A stretch of 64,000 nt of DNA, taken from positions 1,389,950 to 1,453,949 of the forward strand of contig JAJEKV010000061.1 of assembly GCA_021234155.1 (NCBI GenBank). Reading direction: 5' to 3'. Positions 1 to 9,223 of this stretch are shown here, one piece after another. This stretch comes from Isoetes taiwanensis (lineage: Eukaryota; Streptophyta; Lycopodiopsida; Isoetales; Isoetaceae). Within the stretch, counting starts at the first letter, position 1; every line of letters begins with the position of its first letter. Both the position numbers and the translations under genes were made by a program. The notes under the pieces are model-generated. The model was given only the letters and a program-made list of their open reading frames with translations, was not told where the DNA came from and did no database searches.

Positions 1-1
1 A

Positions 2-1033
2 GAAGAAGAAGAATACGAGTCGGACCCGGAGGACATGGACCTAGAACAAGAGAGGCAACAAGTGGAGCAGCAGCTCCAAAGCTTCGAAGAAGGACTAAGG
101 ACAACAAGAAGAGCCCCACCACTTGGGCAAGGAATAACAAGCTTGACCCCAGTATTCATAGGAGGTGAAGCATACTTAACCCTCCATGACATTAAGAATC
201 TTCCAGAGTGCAGAGACAGAGGTCTCAGAGTGGATGAGATTCTGCATCTCCTACGGCAACAAGCAGACCTCGACGACTTCATCGATCGAGAAACTCAGAA
301 CTTCCCTATCAACATAAGGGAAGCCAGGACATACACCGGCGAAACATCATCAGACATAGAAGCTTATACATGCATCAGACAGATGATGGCCGAGAGGGAA
401 TTGCCCTCGGAGGAGGAGTTCCTGGCAATCCAGGACCAGATGGGCATTAGGGGTAAGTCGACAACATCACTCTTACCCAGCTCGTCGGCAACAACGCCAG
501 GGCAGCATGCAGGCAGCATCAACCTAAGGAAGCTAGTGCACCAGGACTTCAGAGAGCTAGAGGAGGTGCAGGTGGACGAGTACGCGGGAAGGCATAGGGC
601 AACCTCGTCATCTGCCGAAGAATCAGGGCATGATAAAGCCCTTAGATACTACCTGCCATTATTCATAGACGGAAGAATAGCGGTTATCCACCGCCAATTT
701 AGCCCACGAGGCGAAGAAGGGGTCTTTATGCTTATCGCTCTCTCAGGGTTTGGAATCCATGCTCGATTAGCGCCAAACATCGACCATGTTGTCCTCATCA
801 AGAGAACGATTGCATTAACTATCTTCGACTTCGCAACCCCCTACAGGCGACAGGGCAGGTTGGCAGTGGCAGCAGCATACACCTCGGAGAGGAGAATTGA
901 AGACCTAGTGGCAGCACTCCAAGGAGGAACGGAAACAAACATCATCAGGAACTTAGGGACGTCAATAAGCACCGCCCAAGTGAAGAAATTTTTGGAAGAT
1001 CACCCCGACTACCTCAAGAAATTCCAGGAATAG
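2..1033 (+). CDS. Uncharacterised retroelement ORF upstream of gag (5' partial)
   Basis: The frame is open from the first full codon of the window (position 2), with an acidic stretch before the first Met at 35, so the true start is probably upstream. From Met35 it gives 332 residues. I do not recognise a domain. The N-terminal third is charged and glutamine-rich, the centre has a Ser/Thr-rich linker (about residues 140-160), and the C-terminal 120 residues look like a compact folded domain with several hydrophobic strands. It ends 70 bases before the gag frame. Some plant gypsy lineages carry an extra ORF before gag, so an accessory retroelement protein is the likeliest reading. It is the only long undamaged frame in this element. 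Confidence 0.55.
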   Translation, partial: EEEEYESDPEDMDLEQERQQVEQQLQSFEEGLRTTRRAPPLGQGITSLTPVFIGGEAYLTLHDIKNLPECRDRGLRVDEILHLLRQQADLDDFIDRETQNFPINIREARTYTGETSSDIEAYTCIRQMMAERELPSEEEFLAIQDQMGIRGKSTTSLLPSSSATTPGQHAGSINLRKLVHQDFRELEEVQVDEYAGRHRATSSSAEESGHDKALRYYLPLFIDGRIAVIHRQFSPRGEEGVFMLIALSGFGIHARLAPNIDHVVLIKRTIALTIFDFATPYRRQGRLAVAAAYTSERRIEDLVAALQGGTETNIIRNLGTSISTAQVKKFLEDHPDYLKKFQE

Positions 1034-1103
1034 AAATTAAAGATGTTTTCTTTTATATATATATTTTGGATGTAAAAGCAATAGTGACATTAACTGTGTC
1101 TCC

Positions 1104-2255
1104 TTGCCAAATAACTTTGTTTCCTTAAAATTGCATCAAACAACGAAACAATGTAACAACCAAAGCAAAGAACTAATGATTAGGGTTCAATCTAATCTGC
1201 ATGCAGCTAGAATGCCTAGAAACATGGATGAACAGAGGCAACAAGGACACCGTGGCCAGGAGCGTACTCCTCCAAGATGCTTCCAACCAAGAAACCTGTA
1301 CCAAGAGTTTGACGCAGCGACTCCCGAAGAAGAGATATCCCAGATCAGGTCCGATATTCATGAGATAAGGGCATTGCTAGCAGGGGCAACAGCACAGGCA
1401 GGACAAGATCAGAATGTACCATTGCCCGAAACACCAGCTGGCCGAACAGTACAGCAAAGAAAAAGAAGCCGAAGGAGAAGATCTCCTAGTTCGGGTTCCT
1501 CCGACTCTAGCTCGGACTCGGACTCGGGATCGGAAGATCAGGAGGCAGTAAGGCAGGAACGCCGAGGGGACCCAGACCACGACAGGGGCAGGTCACAATC
1601 CGATAACCAGAAGAAGGTTGACTCCGCACTTAGCAATGTGTGGAAAGCCAGAAAACTAGAGCAGTTCTCAGGAGACAGCAGATCCGGAATGGAAGCGGAA
1701 GCTTGGCTCGACGAGACGAGTGAGTATGGCAACGCTTATGGCATGAAGGACAAGGATAAAGGCAGGGTGGCAACGGCAAATTTGAAGGGAGCAGCAAGAA
1801 TATGGTGGAAGGGGTATGCCAAAGCACACGGGCTGAGTAGGGACAGTTGCAAGTTCAAGAAGTTCGCTAAGGCATTCAAACGACATTATGTGCCAAGAGG
1901 GCATAAGTGCAATATGATGCAGCAATTCTACAGGTTACAGCAAGGCAATAAGTCAGTTCAAAAATACACGGAGGAATTTATGAGATTGAGGCTTTATGTA
2001 CCAAAACTAAGTGAAAGGCATGCGGTAGAGGGCTATATTGAAGGGCTGAACGAAGAGATCCGCAAGCTCGTAAGGGCGATTAACCCCAAGACCGTATCTG
2101 AAGCAGAGTCCAAGGCAGTGAGTTTGCAAGGGACCGGACCACAAGAGCATGCTCCAAGGCAGCAATACTTCCAGGATAAAGGGAAGGGAACAGGAGGTTA
2201 TAGCCCAAGATCGTCAAGCCCAGCACCTGGTAGGCCGCAATACAACTCCAACTAA
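1104..2255 (+). pseudogene. gag: Ty3/gypsy gag (capsid) frame
   Basis: The 383-codon frame has a basic, Ser/Arg/Asp-rich N-terminal half (an RRRRS stretch followed by an SSDSDSGSED-type run) and then a typical Retrotrans_gag domain at about residues 195-345: AEAWLDE, a GAARIWWKG motif, F...F.RHYVP, QQGNKSVQKYTEEF and a final GYIEGL. This is the capsid that coats the element RNA. A likely start is the Met at 1104 or the one near 1212. The frame ends at 2255 without reaching the zinc knuckle, which lies one frame away, so the gag-pol join is broken or depends on frameshifting. Confidence 0.75.
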
Positions 2256-2269
2256 GGGAAGCAATCTAA

Positions 2270-3609
2270 TGCAGCAGTGGTGGCAAGCAAGACAAGAAGC
2301 AGGTAAGCTTCAAGGAGCAAGGAGTGGGCTCCAATTATTCAAAGGCAGTGAAACAGTTTCTGCAAGCCATCCCCAAAGAAAAGAAGCAGGAATGCATAGA
2401 AAAGCAGCTCTGCTTTAGGTGTTTCCAACCAGGACATAGGAAGAACAACTGCCCCCTGGTTATGAACGCAGCGTTAGCAGAGATGGGATGGGAGACACCC
2501 TCGGATGCGGACGACGACGAAGCACGAGATTACATCCATGGTGGGTGTCACATTTTTGCATCTATTGATACAGAAAGTGCAGAAAATCAGTACCAGGTAA
2601 TTTCAACAACTGGGAAAGCAAAAGAGAAATCATTCATAGTGCTGATAGACACAAGCAGCAGCCATAACTTTGCGTCCCCAAGAATGGTGCAGATGTTGAA
2701 GTTGAAACCCTTGAAATCTAAACCTAGGCCAGTTTTGTTGGCTAATGGAGCAGTCAGGCATACAGCAGGGAAGAGAATAAACTTCAATATAGACTTGCCA
2801 TGCATTAATGTCGCATTGGGAGCGGAAGTCATGAATATAGGCAAGTATGGCCTGATTATTAGAATGGAATATCTTGGGCCAGCAGGAGCACTCATCGATT
2901 GTGGGAAGCGTAAGGTGACCTTAACAACTCCAGAGGGCAAGGTCATCGAGATTACAGGTAAAGAAGTAACCCCAATCATGCAATGCATGAGTAGTGAAAA
3001 GCTTCTTAAATGCATAAGGAAGCAGCAGGTGGCCTACCTTCTTAAGCTTGAGCTTGGAGATCAAGAGCTGGAGGAAGATAAAGAGGCTAAAGAGTTAAAT
3101 AAGTTCCCCAAGCCTATAGCAAAATTGGTCAAGGAGTTTCACGACCTGTTTCCTGATGAGATCAAGCAGCTTCCGCCCTATAGAGGAGTCGAGTGTGAAA
3201 TAGCACTTGAGCCAGGGACGAAATCAACAAGCAAGGCACCTTATAGAATGTCAACCGAAGAGTTGACAGAGCTAAAGAAGCAGCTGCAAGAATTGCTAGA
3301 CCTAGGGTTCATAAGACCTAGTGTCTCTCCCTTTGGAGCGCCTATTCTTTTTGTGAAGAAGAAGGATGGGAGCCTTAGGATGTGCATTGATTATCGACAG
3401 TTAAATAAGCACACCATTAAGAATAAGTATGCCTTGCCTAGATCAGATGACCTAATAGATCAGTTGCAAGGGGCGAAGATCTTTTCCAAGATAGATCTCA
3501 GATCAGAGTATCATCAGATCAGGATCAAAGAAGAAGACATCCACAAGACGGCTTTTAGGACAAGATATGGGAACTACGAGGACTCACAACACATAATTTT
3601 GCTATAATG
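2270..3609 (+). pseudogene. pol: Zinc knuckle, protease and truncated reverse transcriptase of the gypsy element
   Basis: The frame is open from 2270, just after a stop at 2267; no ATG starts it. It carries one CCHC knuckle ([14 protein letters not shown]), a retropepsin-like domain and the first part of an RT ([20 protein letters not shown], then [11 protein letters not shown], then [11 protein letters not shown]). The protease motif reads [10 protein letters not shown] where the family has D-S/T-G, and the RT has E in place of the usual G in DLRSGYHQ. The RT stops right after the TRYGNYE stretch, where the family continues into the MPFGLTNAPATF region. The YxDD active site, RNase H and integrase are absent. 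The product could not be an active polymerase. Confidence 0.8.
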
Positions 3610-3618
3610 TGTTGTGAG
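3583..3618. repeat. Perfect 12-bp inverted repeat at the RT truncation point
   Basis: CTCACAACACAT (3583-3594) and ATGTGTTGTGAG (3607-3618) are exact reverse complements with a 12-base AT-rich loop. The stem begins at the base where the RT coding sequence stops matching its family, so it marks the internal deletion joint or a small inserted hairpin. Confidence 0.8.
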
Positions 3619-3879
3619 GAGGCGACAAGGAGCTTTAATTAGAACATTTTTGAACTATAATTGATGATAATGTCATAAAATTTTGTGAATAATAGATAAT
3701 GAAGTAGAGGATGGAAGAGCCTCTCACCATAGTACAATTCGATAAATTAAAATATGACCTGAGGTGATTGACTATAAGATTGTATATTTAGGTTGTTGGA
3801 TGTGATTGCAGGATATGTAGTCTTCCAAGGTGGGGAGACGTGTGATGCTGAGGACAGCATCAAGTCAAGGTGGGGAGAA
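3619..3879 (+). other. Non-coding tail before the 3' LTR, with duplicated polypurine tract
   Basis: No reading frame is supported. The segment is AT-rich and ends in two copies of CAAGGTGGGGAGA, at 3826-3838 and 3866-3878, 40 bases apart. The second lies one base before the LTR and is the expected polypurine primer for plus-strand synthesis. The first is a duplicate. Confidence 0.7.
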
Positions 3880-5450
3880 TGTGACGTTCCAGCACAATAT
3901 ACGCCCCGAATACGTATATTATACTACCACGTCACCTGTACATGTCACAGATGACATGTATTTGCGAGAGGTATAGGGTTGCACCTAGGGGGCAAGGGTT
4001 GCACCTAGGGGGCAACATTGAATGTTGTGCATGTTAAATAAACATACACAATTAATAACCCCATGGACCCCATTGCCAAATGGCTAAATCCCATTTGGCC
4101 AATGTTTAACCTAACCTTAAGGGTTTCTATAAAAGGGCTTTTCCCTTAAACCCTAAACCTTTTTTTCTTTGACATTAGGGTTTTCATAGAGCTCCTTTCC
4201 CATTCGCGCATTTAGGGTTCTCTTGAGCCATTTCGACCAAGTCTGAACTTCAATTCGCATTGCTGAGCTCCGGAAAGCAGGATTTGCACAACAGATTATG
4301 GATTAGCAGCCATCTTCAGCAAGATCAGGAGCATGGACGCCTTCCGAGGATCAGGAGCGGGTCAAGGAGCAGGTATCTAGTCATTCTGTTGTGCAAAGCC
4401 GTCTTTGAGCAAGGCATTAAGCTGGGTTAGTATGTTAGATCAACTTTAGAGGCCTTATAGATCCCGAGATCATAAGCCCTAACCAAGGAACCTAACTCTG
4501 TTGTGTAGATAGATTAGATGATATTCTTTATTTCAGTTCTAGGATGATGGATGTATTGCGCTCTGTGACCTCCATGTATTGGGAAGGGGGGTAGAGACCT
4601 AAAGCTGTGTAGCAAATGATCCTAGGTAGCACCATTAGTTCCCAATTATATGCGGCCCGTGCACAGGAGCCCGCCTGGTTGTGGGTAGCGGGGCTAGACC
4701 GGATGACAAGGAGGACCTTGTCCCTTCACAGACTTGACCCCTCTGGTGTGTAAGGCCTACCGGGGGTCTATGCGGGCTAGGCTTAATGGCTTGTCACTAC
4801 GTGTGGGCAAGGCATGAGCTCGACACTCGTGGGGTGATGCGTCACCTTCCAGTGAGTTCAAGTCGAATAAGAGCAGTGGCTCTCTAGCCGCCTGTGAAGG
4901 GCATGGATGCTTCTGGGGGGGAGGTGACTTCCCTCCTGCCTCATCGGGGCTGGGGAGATGCAACCCAGCAGTAGTAGCCCCTCTGGCTATTCACCCGGCA
5001 GGCTACGGTCAGGTCCCAAAGCTCTTCAACCTAATCTGCAAAGTGTGCACGGGAGGGGCGGATGGAGTGGACTACCCTAAGCCATGTTCTATGCCAGCCA
5101 AATCCATTGCCATGAATTCTGTTTTCCCTTGAGTCTGAGCCCCGGGTAGGATCTCCTCTATGATTTAGATGTTATGATGATGTTGTTATCTCTGTGATGT
5201 TGTATCGTGTTCACCCCTCGAGGTGGTTATATTTGTATACTGTTACTTGTGCTCACGTTTGTTTATTCACGCTTCCGCAGATAGGTCGACCCGATGGAAG
5301 TCGGGTGAATGACACATCCATTCTTCCCTCGCTGGCCCATTCCGATGGGAGTGGAGTCAGGTGGATGGCCCCTGTCAGTGTAGCTGCCAGGGGAAATGCT
5401 CCTCCTTCGAGTAAGATGCGGGCATCGTATAAGGAGTAGGGGACGTCACA
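3880..5450 (+). repeat. 3' LTR of the gypsy element
   Basis: The segment begins TGTGACGTTCC and ends GGGACGTCACA, so the ends are inverted TGTGACGT, a good LTR signature. It follows a polypurine tract directly. About 1,571 bp is long for an LTR. It contains a TATA box (4128), a doubled GGGTTGCACCTAGGGGGCAA motif near 3975-4015 and a GC-richer 3' half (about 4640-5050). The right edge touches minisatellite in phase. Confidence 0.85.
4128..4134 (+). promoter_or_regulatory. TATA box of the gypsy LTR
   Basis: TATAAAA followed by GGGC, about 250 bp into the LTR, where the U3 promoter of a plant LTR element is expected. Transcription (start of R) should begin about 30 bp downstream, near 4160. A telomere-like AAACCCTAAAC stretch follows at about 4147-4157. 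Confidence 0.6.
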
Positions 5451-8400
5451 CGTGGCATGTTGGAGCCTAGGTGGTATGTTTTAGACACCTTGGCATGTTG
5501 GAGCCTAGGTGGCATGTTGGAGCCCGCGTGGCATGTTTGAGCCACCTTGGCATGTTAGGGCCTAGGTGGTATGTTTGAGCCACCTTAGCATGTTGGAACC
5601 TAGGTGGCATATTGGAACCCGCGTGGCATGTTTGAGCCTAGTGGCATGTTTGACCCACCTTGGCATGTTGGAGCCTAGGTGGTATCTTGGGAGCCCACGT
5701 GGCATGTTTGAGCCACCTTGGCATGTTAAGGCCTAGGTAGTATGTTTGAGCCACCTTGGCATGTTGGAGCCTAGGTGGCATGTTGGAACCCCACATGGCA
5801 TGTTTGAGCCCCGACTTGGCATGTTGGATCCTAGGTGGCATGTTGGAGCCCACGTGGCATGTTTGGGCCACCTTGGCATGTTTTAGCCACCTTGGCATGT
5901 TGGCGCCTAGGTGGCATGTTGGAGCCTAGGTGGCATATTTGAGCCACCTTGGCATGTTGGAGCCTAGTTGGCATGTTGGAGCCACATTGACATGTTTAAG
6001 CCATCTTGGCATGTTTGAGCCTAGGTGTGCGTTGGAGCCTAGGTGGCATGTTGGAGCCCGCATGTCATGTTTGAGCCACCTTGGCATGTTGGAGCCACCG
6101 TGGCATGTTTGAGCCAACTTGGCATGTTTTAGCCTAGGTGGCATGTTGGAGCCACCTTGGCATGTTGGAGTCCTCGTGGCATGTTTGAGCCACATTGGCA
6201 TGTTGTAGCCTAGGTGGCATGTTTGAGCCACCTTGGCATGTTGGAGCCCACATGGCATGTTTGAGCCACATTGGCATGTTGGAGCCTATGTGGCATGTTG
6301 GAGGCCTCGGCGTGGCATGTTTGAGCCAAGGTGGCATGTTGGAGCCTAGGTGGCATGTTTGAGCCACATTGCCATGTTGGAGCCTAGGTGGCATGTTGTG
6401 AGCCACCTTGATATGTTGGAGCCTAGGTGGAATGTTGGTGTGGCATGCTTGAGCCACCTTGCCATGTTGGAGCCCACATGGCATGTTTGAGCCACCTTGG
6501 CATGTTGGAGCCTAGGAGGCATGTTGGAGCCCGTGGCATGTTTGGGACACCTTGGCGTGTTTCAGCCACCTTGGCATGTTGGAGCAAGGGGTGGCATGTT
6601 GGAGCCTAGGGTGGCATATTTGAGCCACCTTGGCATGTTGAGCCTAGTTGGCATGTTGGAGCCACCTTGCCATGTTTGAGCCATCTTGTCATGTTTGAGC
6701 CTAGGTGGCACGTTGGAGCCTAGGTGGCATGTTGGAGCCACCTTGGCATGTTGGATTCCACGTGGCATGTTTGAGCCACATTGGCATGTTGTAGCCTAGG
6801 TGGCATGTTTGAGCCACCTTGGCATGTTGGAGCCCACATGGCATGTTTGAGCCACCTTGTCATCTTGGAGCCTATGTCGCATGTTGGAGCTCGCGTGGCA
6901 TGTTTCAGCCATCTTGGCATGTTTGAGCCAAGGTTGCATGTTGGAGCCTAGGTGGCATGTTTGAGCCACATTGGCATGTTGGAGCCTAGGTGGCATGTTG
7001 TGAGCCACCTTGGCATGTTGTGAGCCACCTTGACATGTTGGAGCCTAGGTGGCATGTTGGTGCCTAGTTGGCATGCTTGAGCCACCTTGGCATGTTGGAG
7101 CCTAGATGGCATGTTGGAGCCCGTGTGGCATGTTTGGGCCACCTTGGCATGTTTCAGCCACCTTGGCATGTTGAAGCCTAGGTGGCATGTTGGAGCCTAG
7201 GTGGCATATTTGAGCCACCTTGGCATGTTGGAGCCTAGGTGGCATTTTGGAGCCACCTTGACATGTTTGAGCCATCTTGGCATGTTTGAGCCAACTTGGC
7301 ACATTGGAGCCTAGGTGGCATGTTGGAGCCTGCATGGCATGTTTGAGCCACCTTGGCATGTTGGAGCCCCCGTGGCATGTTTGAGCCAACTTGGCATGTT
7401 TTAGCCTAGGTGGCATGTTGGAGCCTAGATGGCATGCTTGAGCCACCTTGGCATGTTGGAGCCTAGGTGGCATGTTGGAGCCCACATGGCATGTTTGAGC
7501 CACCTTGGCATGTTGGAGCCTAGGTGGCATGTTAGAGCCCGCGTGGCATGTTTGGGCCACCTTGGCATGTTTCAGCCACCTTGGCATGTTGAAGCCTAGG
7601 TGGCATGTTGGAGCCTAGGTGGCATATTTGAGCCACCTTGGCATGCTGGAGACTAGGTGGCATGTTGGAGCCACCTTGACATCTTTGAGCCATCTTGGCA
7701 TGTTTGAGCCACCTTGGCAGGTTGGAGCCTAGGTGGCATGTTGGAGCCTGCATGGCATGTTTGAGCCACCTTGGCATGTTGGAGCCCCCGTGGCATGTTT
7801 GAGCCAACTTGGCATGTTTTAGCCTAGGTCGCATGTTGGAGCCACCTTGGCATGTTGGAGTCCGCGTGGCATGTTTGAGCCACATTGGCATGTTGTAGCC
7901 TAGGTGGCATGTTTGAGCCACCTTGGCATGTTGGAGCCCACATGGCATGTTTGAGCCACGTTGGCATGTTGGAGCCTATGTGGCATGTTGGAGCCAGCGT
8001 GGCATGTTTGAGCCAACTTGGCATGTTTTAGCCTAGGTGGCATGTTGGAGCCACCTTGGCATGTTGGAGTCTGCGTGGAATGTTTGAGCCACATTGGCAT
8101 GTTGTAGCCTAGGTGGCATGTTTGAGCCACCTTGGCATGTTGAAGCCCACATGGCATGTTTGAGCCACGTTGGCATGTTGGAGCCTATGTGGCATGTTGG
8201 AGCCCGCGTGGCATGTTTGAGCCATCTTGGCATGTTTGCGCCACCTTGGCATGTTTGAGCCAAGGTGGCAAGTAGGAGCCTAGGTGGCATGTTTGAGCCA
8301 CATAAAGCCTAGGTGGCATGTTGTGAGCCACCTTGGCGTGTTGGAGCCTAGGTGATATGTTGGAGCCCACGTGGCATGTTTGAGCCACTTTGGCATGTTT

Positions 8401-9223
8401 GAGCCTAGGTGGCATGTTAGTGCCTAGGTGGCATGCTTGATCCACCATGGCATGTTTGTGGCATGTTAGGGCCTAGGTGGTATGTTTGAGCCACCTTGGC
8501 ATGTTGGAGCCTAGTTGGCATGTTGGAGCTCGCGTGCCATGTTTGAGCCAGCTTGGCATGTTTGAGCCTAGTGGCATGTTTGAGCCACCTTGGCATGTTG
8601 GAGCCTAGGTGGCATGTTTGAGTCACTTTGGCATGTTGGAACCTAGGTGGCATGTTGGAGCCGGGTGGCATGTTGGAGCCACATTGGCATTTTTGAGCCT
8701 AGGTGACATGTTGGTGCATAGGTGGCATGCTTGAGCCACCTTGGCATGTTAGAGCCTAGGTGGCATGTTGGAGCCCACATGGCATTTTTGAGCCACCTTG
8801 GCATATTGGAGCCCGTGTGGCATGTTTGGACCACCATTGCATGTTTAAGCCACCTTGGCATGTTGAAGCCTAGGTGGCATGTTGGAGCCTAGGTTTCATG
8901 TTGGAGCCTAGGTTGCATAGGCATGTTGGAGCCTAGGTGGCATGTTGGAGCCACCTTGACATGTTTGAGCCACCTTGGCATGTTTGAGCCTAGATCGCAC
9001 GTTGGAGCCTAAGTGGCATGTTGGAGCTACCTTGGCATGTTGAAGCCTAGGTGGCATGTTGGACCCTCCGTGGCATGTTTGAGCCAACTTGGCATGTTTT
9101 AGCCTAGGGTGCATGTTGGAGCCTAGGTGGCATGTTGGAGTTCGCATGGCATGTTTGAGCCACATTGGCATGTTTTAGCCTAGGTGGCATGTTTGAGCCA
9201 TCTTGGCATATTGGAGCCCACAT
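5451..9223. repeat. 19-bp minisatellite array S1
   Basis: Head-to-tail 19-bp units, roughly 190-200 of them. The main types are A, GGCATGTTGGAGCCTAGGT; B, GGCATGTTTGAGCCACCTT; and C, like A but ending CCCGCGT or CCCACAT. They often run A-C-B, giving a 57-bp higher-order repeat. Because 19 is not a multiple of three, three units form a 19-codon repeat, which produces antisense open stretches of up to about 160 codons (core HAKVAQTCHLGSN). No regulatory signal, codon structure or homologous protein supports expression. The array starts at the LTR end and stops at the LINE-A joint. Confidence 0.95.

Larger units (their letters stand above)
1..5450 (+). mobile_element. Ty3/gypsy LTR retrotransposon, 5' end off-window, decayed
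   Basis: The run holds, in order, an unknown ORF, a gag, a zinc knuckle plus protease plus the start of reverse transcriptase, a polypurine tract and a 1.57-kb LTR. This is the order of a Ty3/gypsy element read on the plus strand. The RT motifs ([22 protein letters not shown]) resemble chromovirus-type plant elements, but no chromodomain can be checked because the RT stops early and RNase H and integrase are missing. The 5' LTR lies upstream of the window. The 3' LTR ends directly in the 19-bp minisatellite, so the element probably inserted into that array. The copy cannot be autonomous. Confidence 0.85.

Noticed and set aside
4145-4160. Telomere repeat in the LTR (AAACCCTAAAC)
   Set aside because: Just over one unit of the plant telomere motif. 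Such single copies are common near plant promoters and do not mark a telomere.
5638-9171. Dozens of open frames of 60-160 codons with a HAKVAQTCHLGSN-like repeat, as protein genes
   Set aside because: They are translations of the 19-bp minisatellite. Frames overlap each other, start anywhere in the unit and have no signals of expression.
5451-9223. Regular repeats as a CRISPR array
   Set aside because: Units are 19 bp and contiguous with no unique spacers, there are no cas genes, and the context is plant nuclear DNA.
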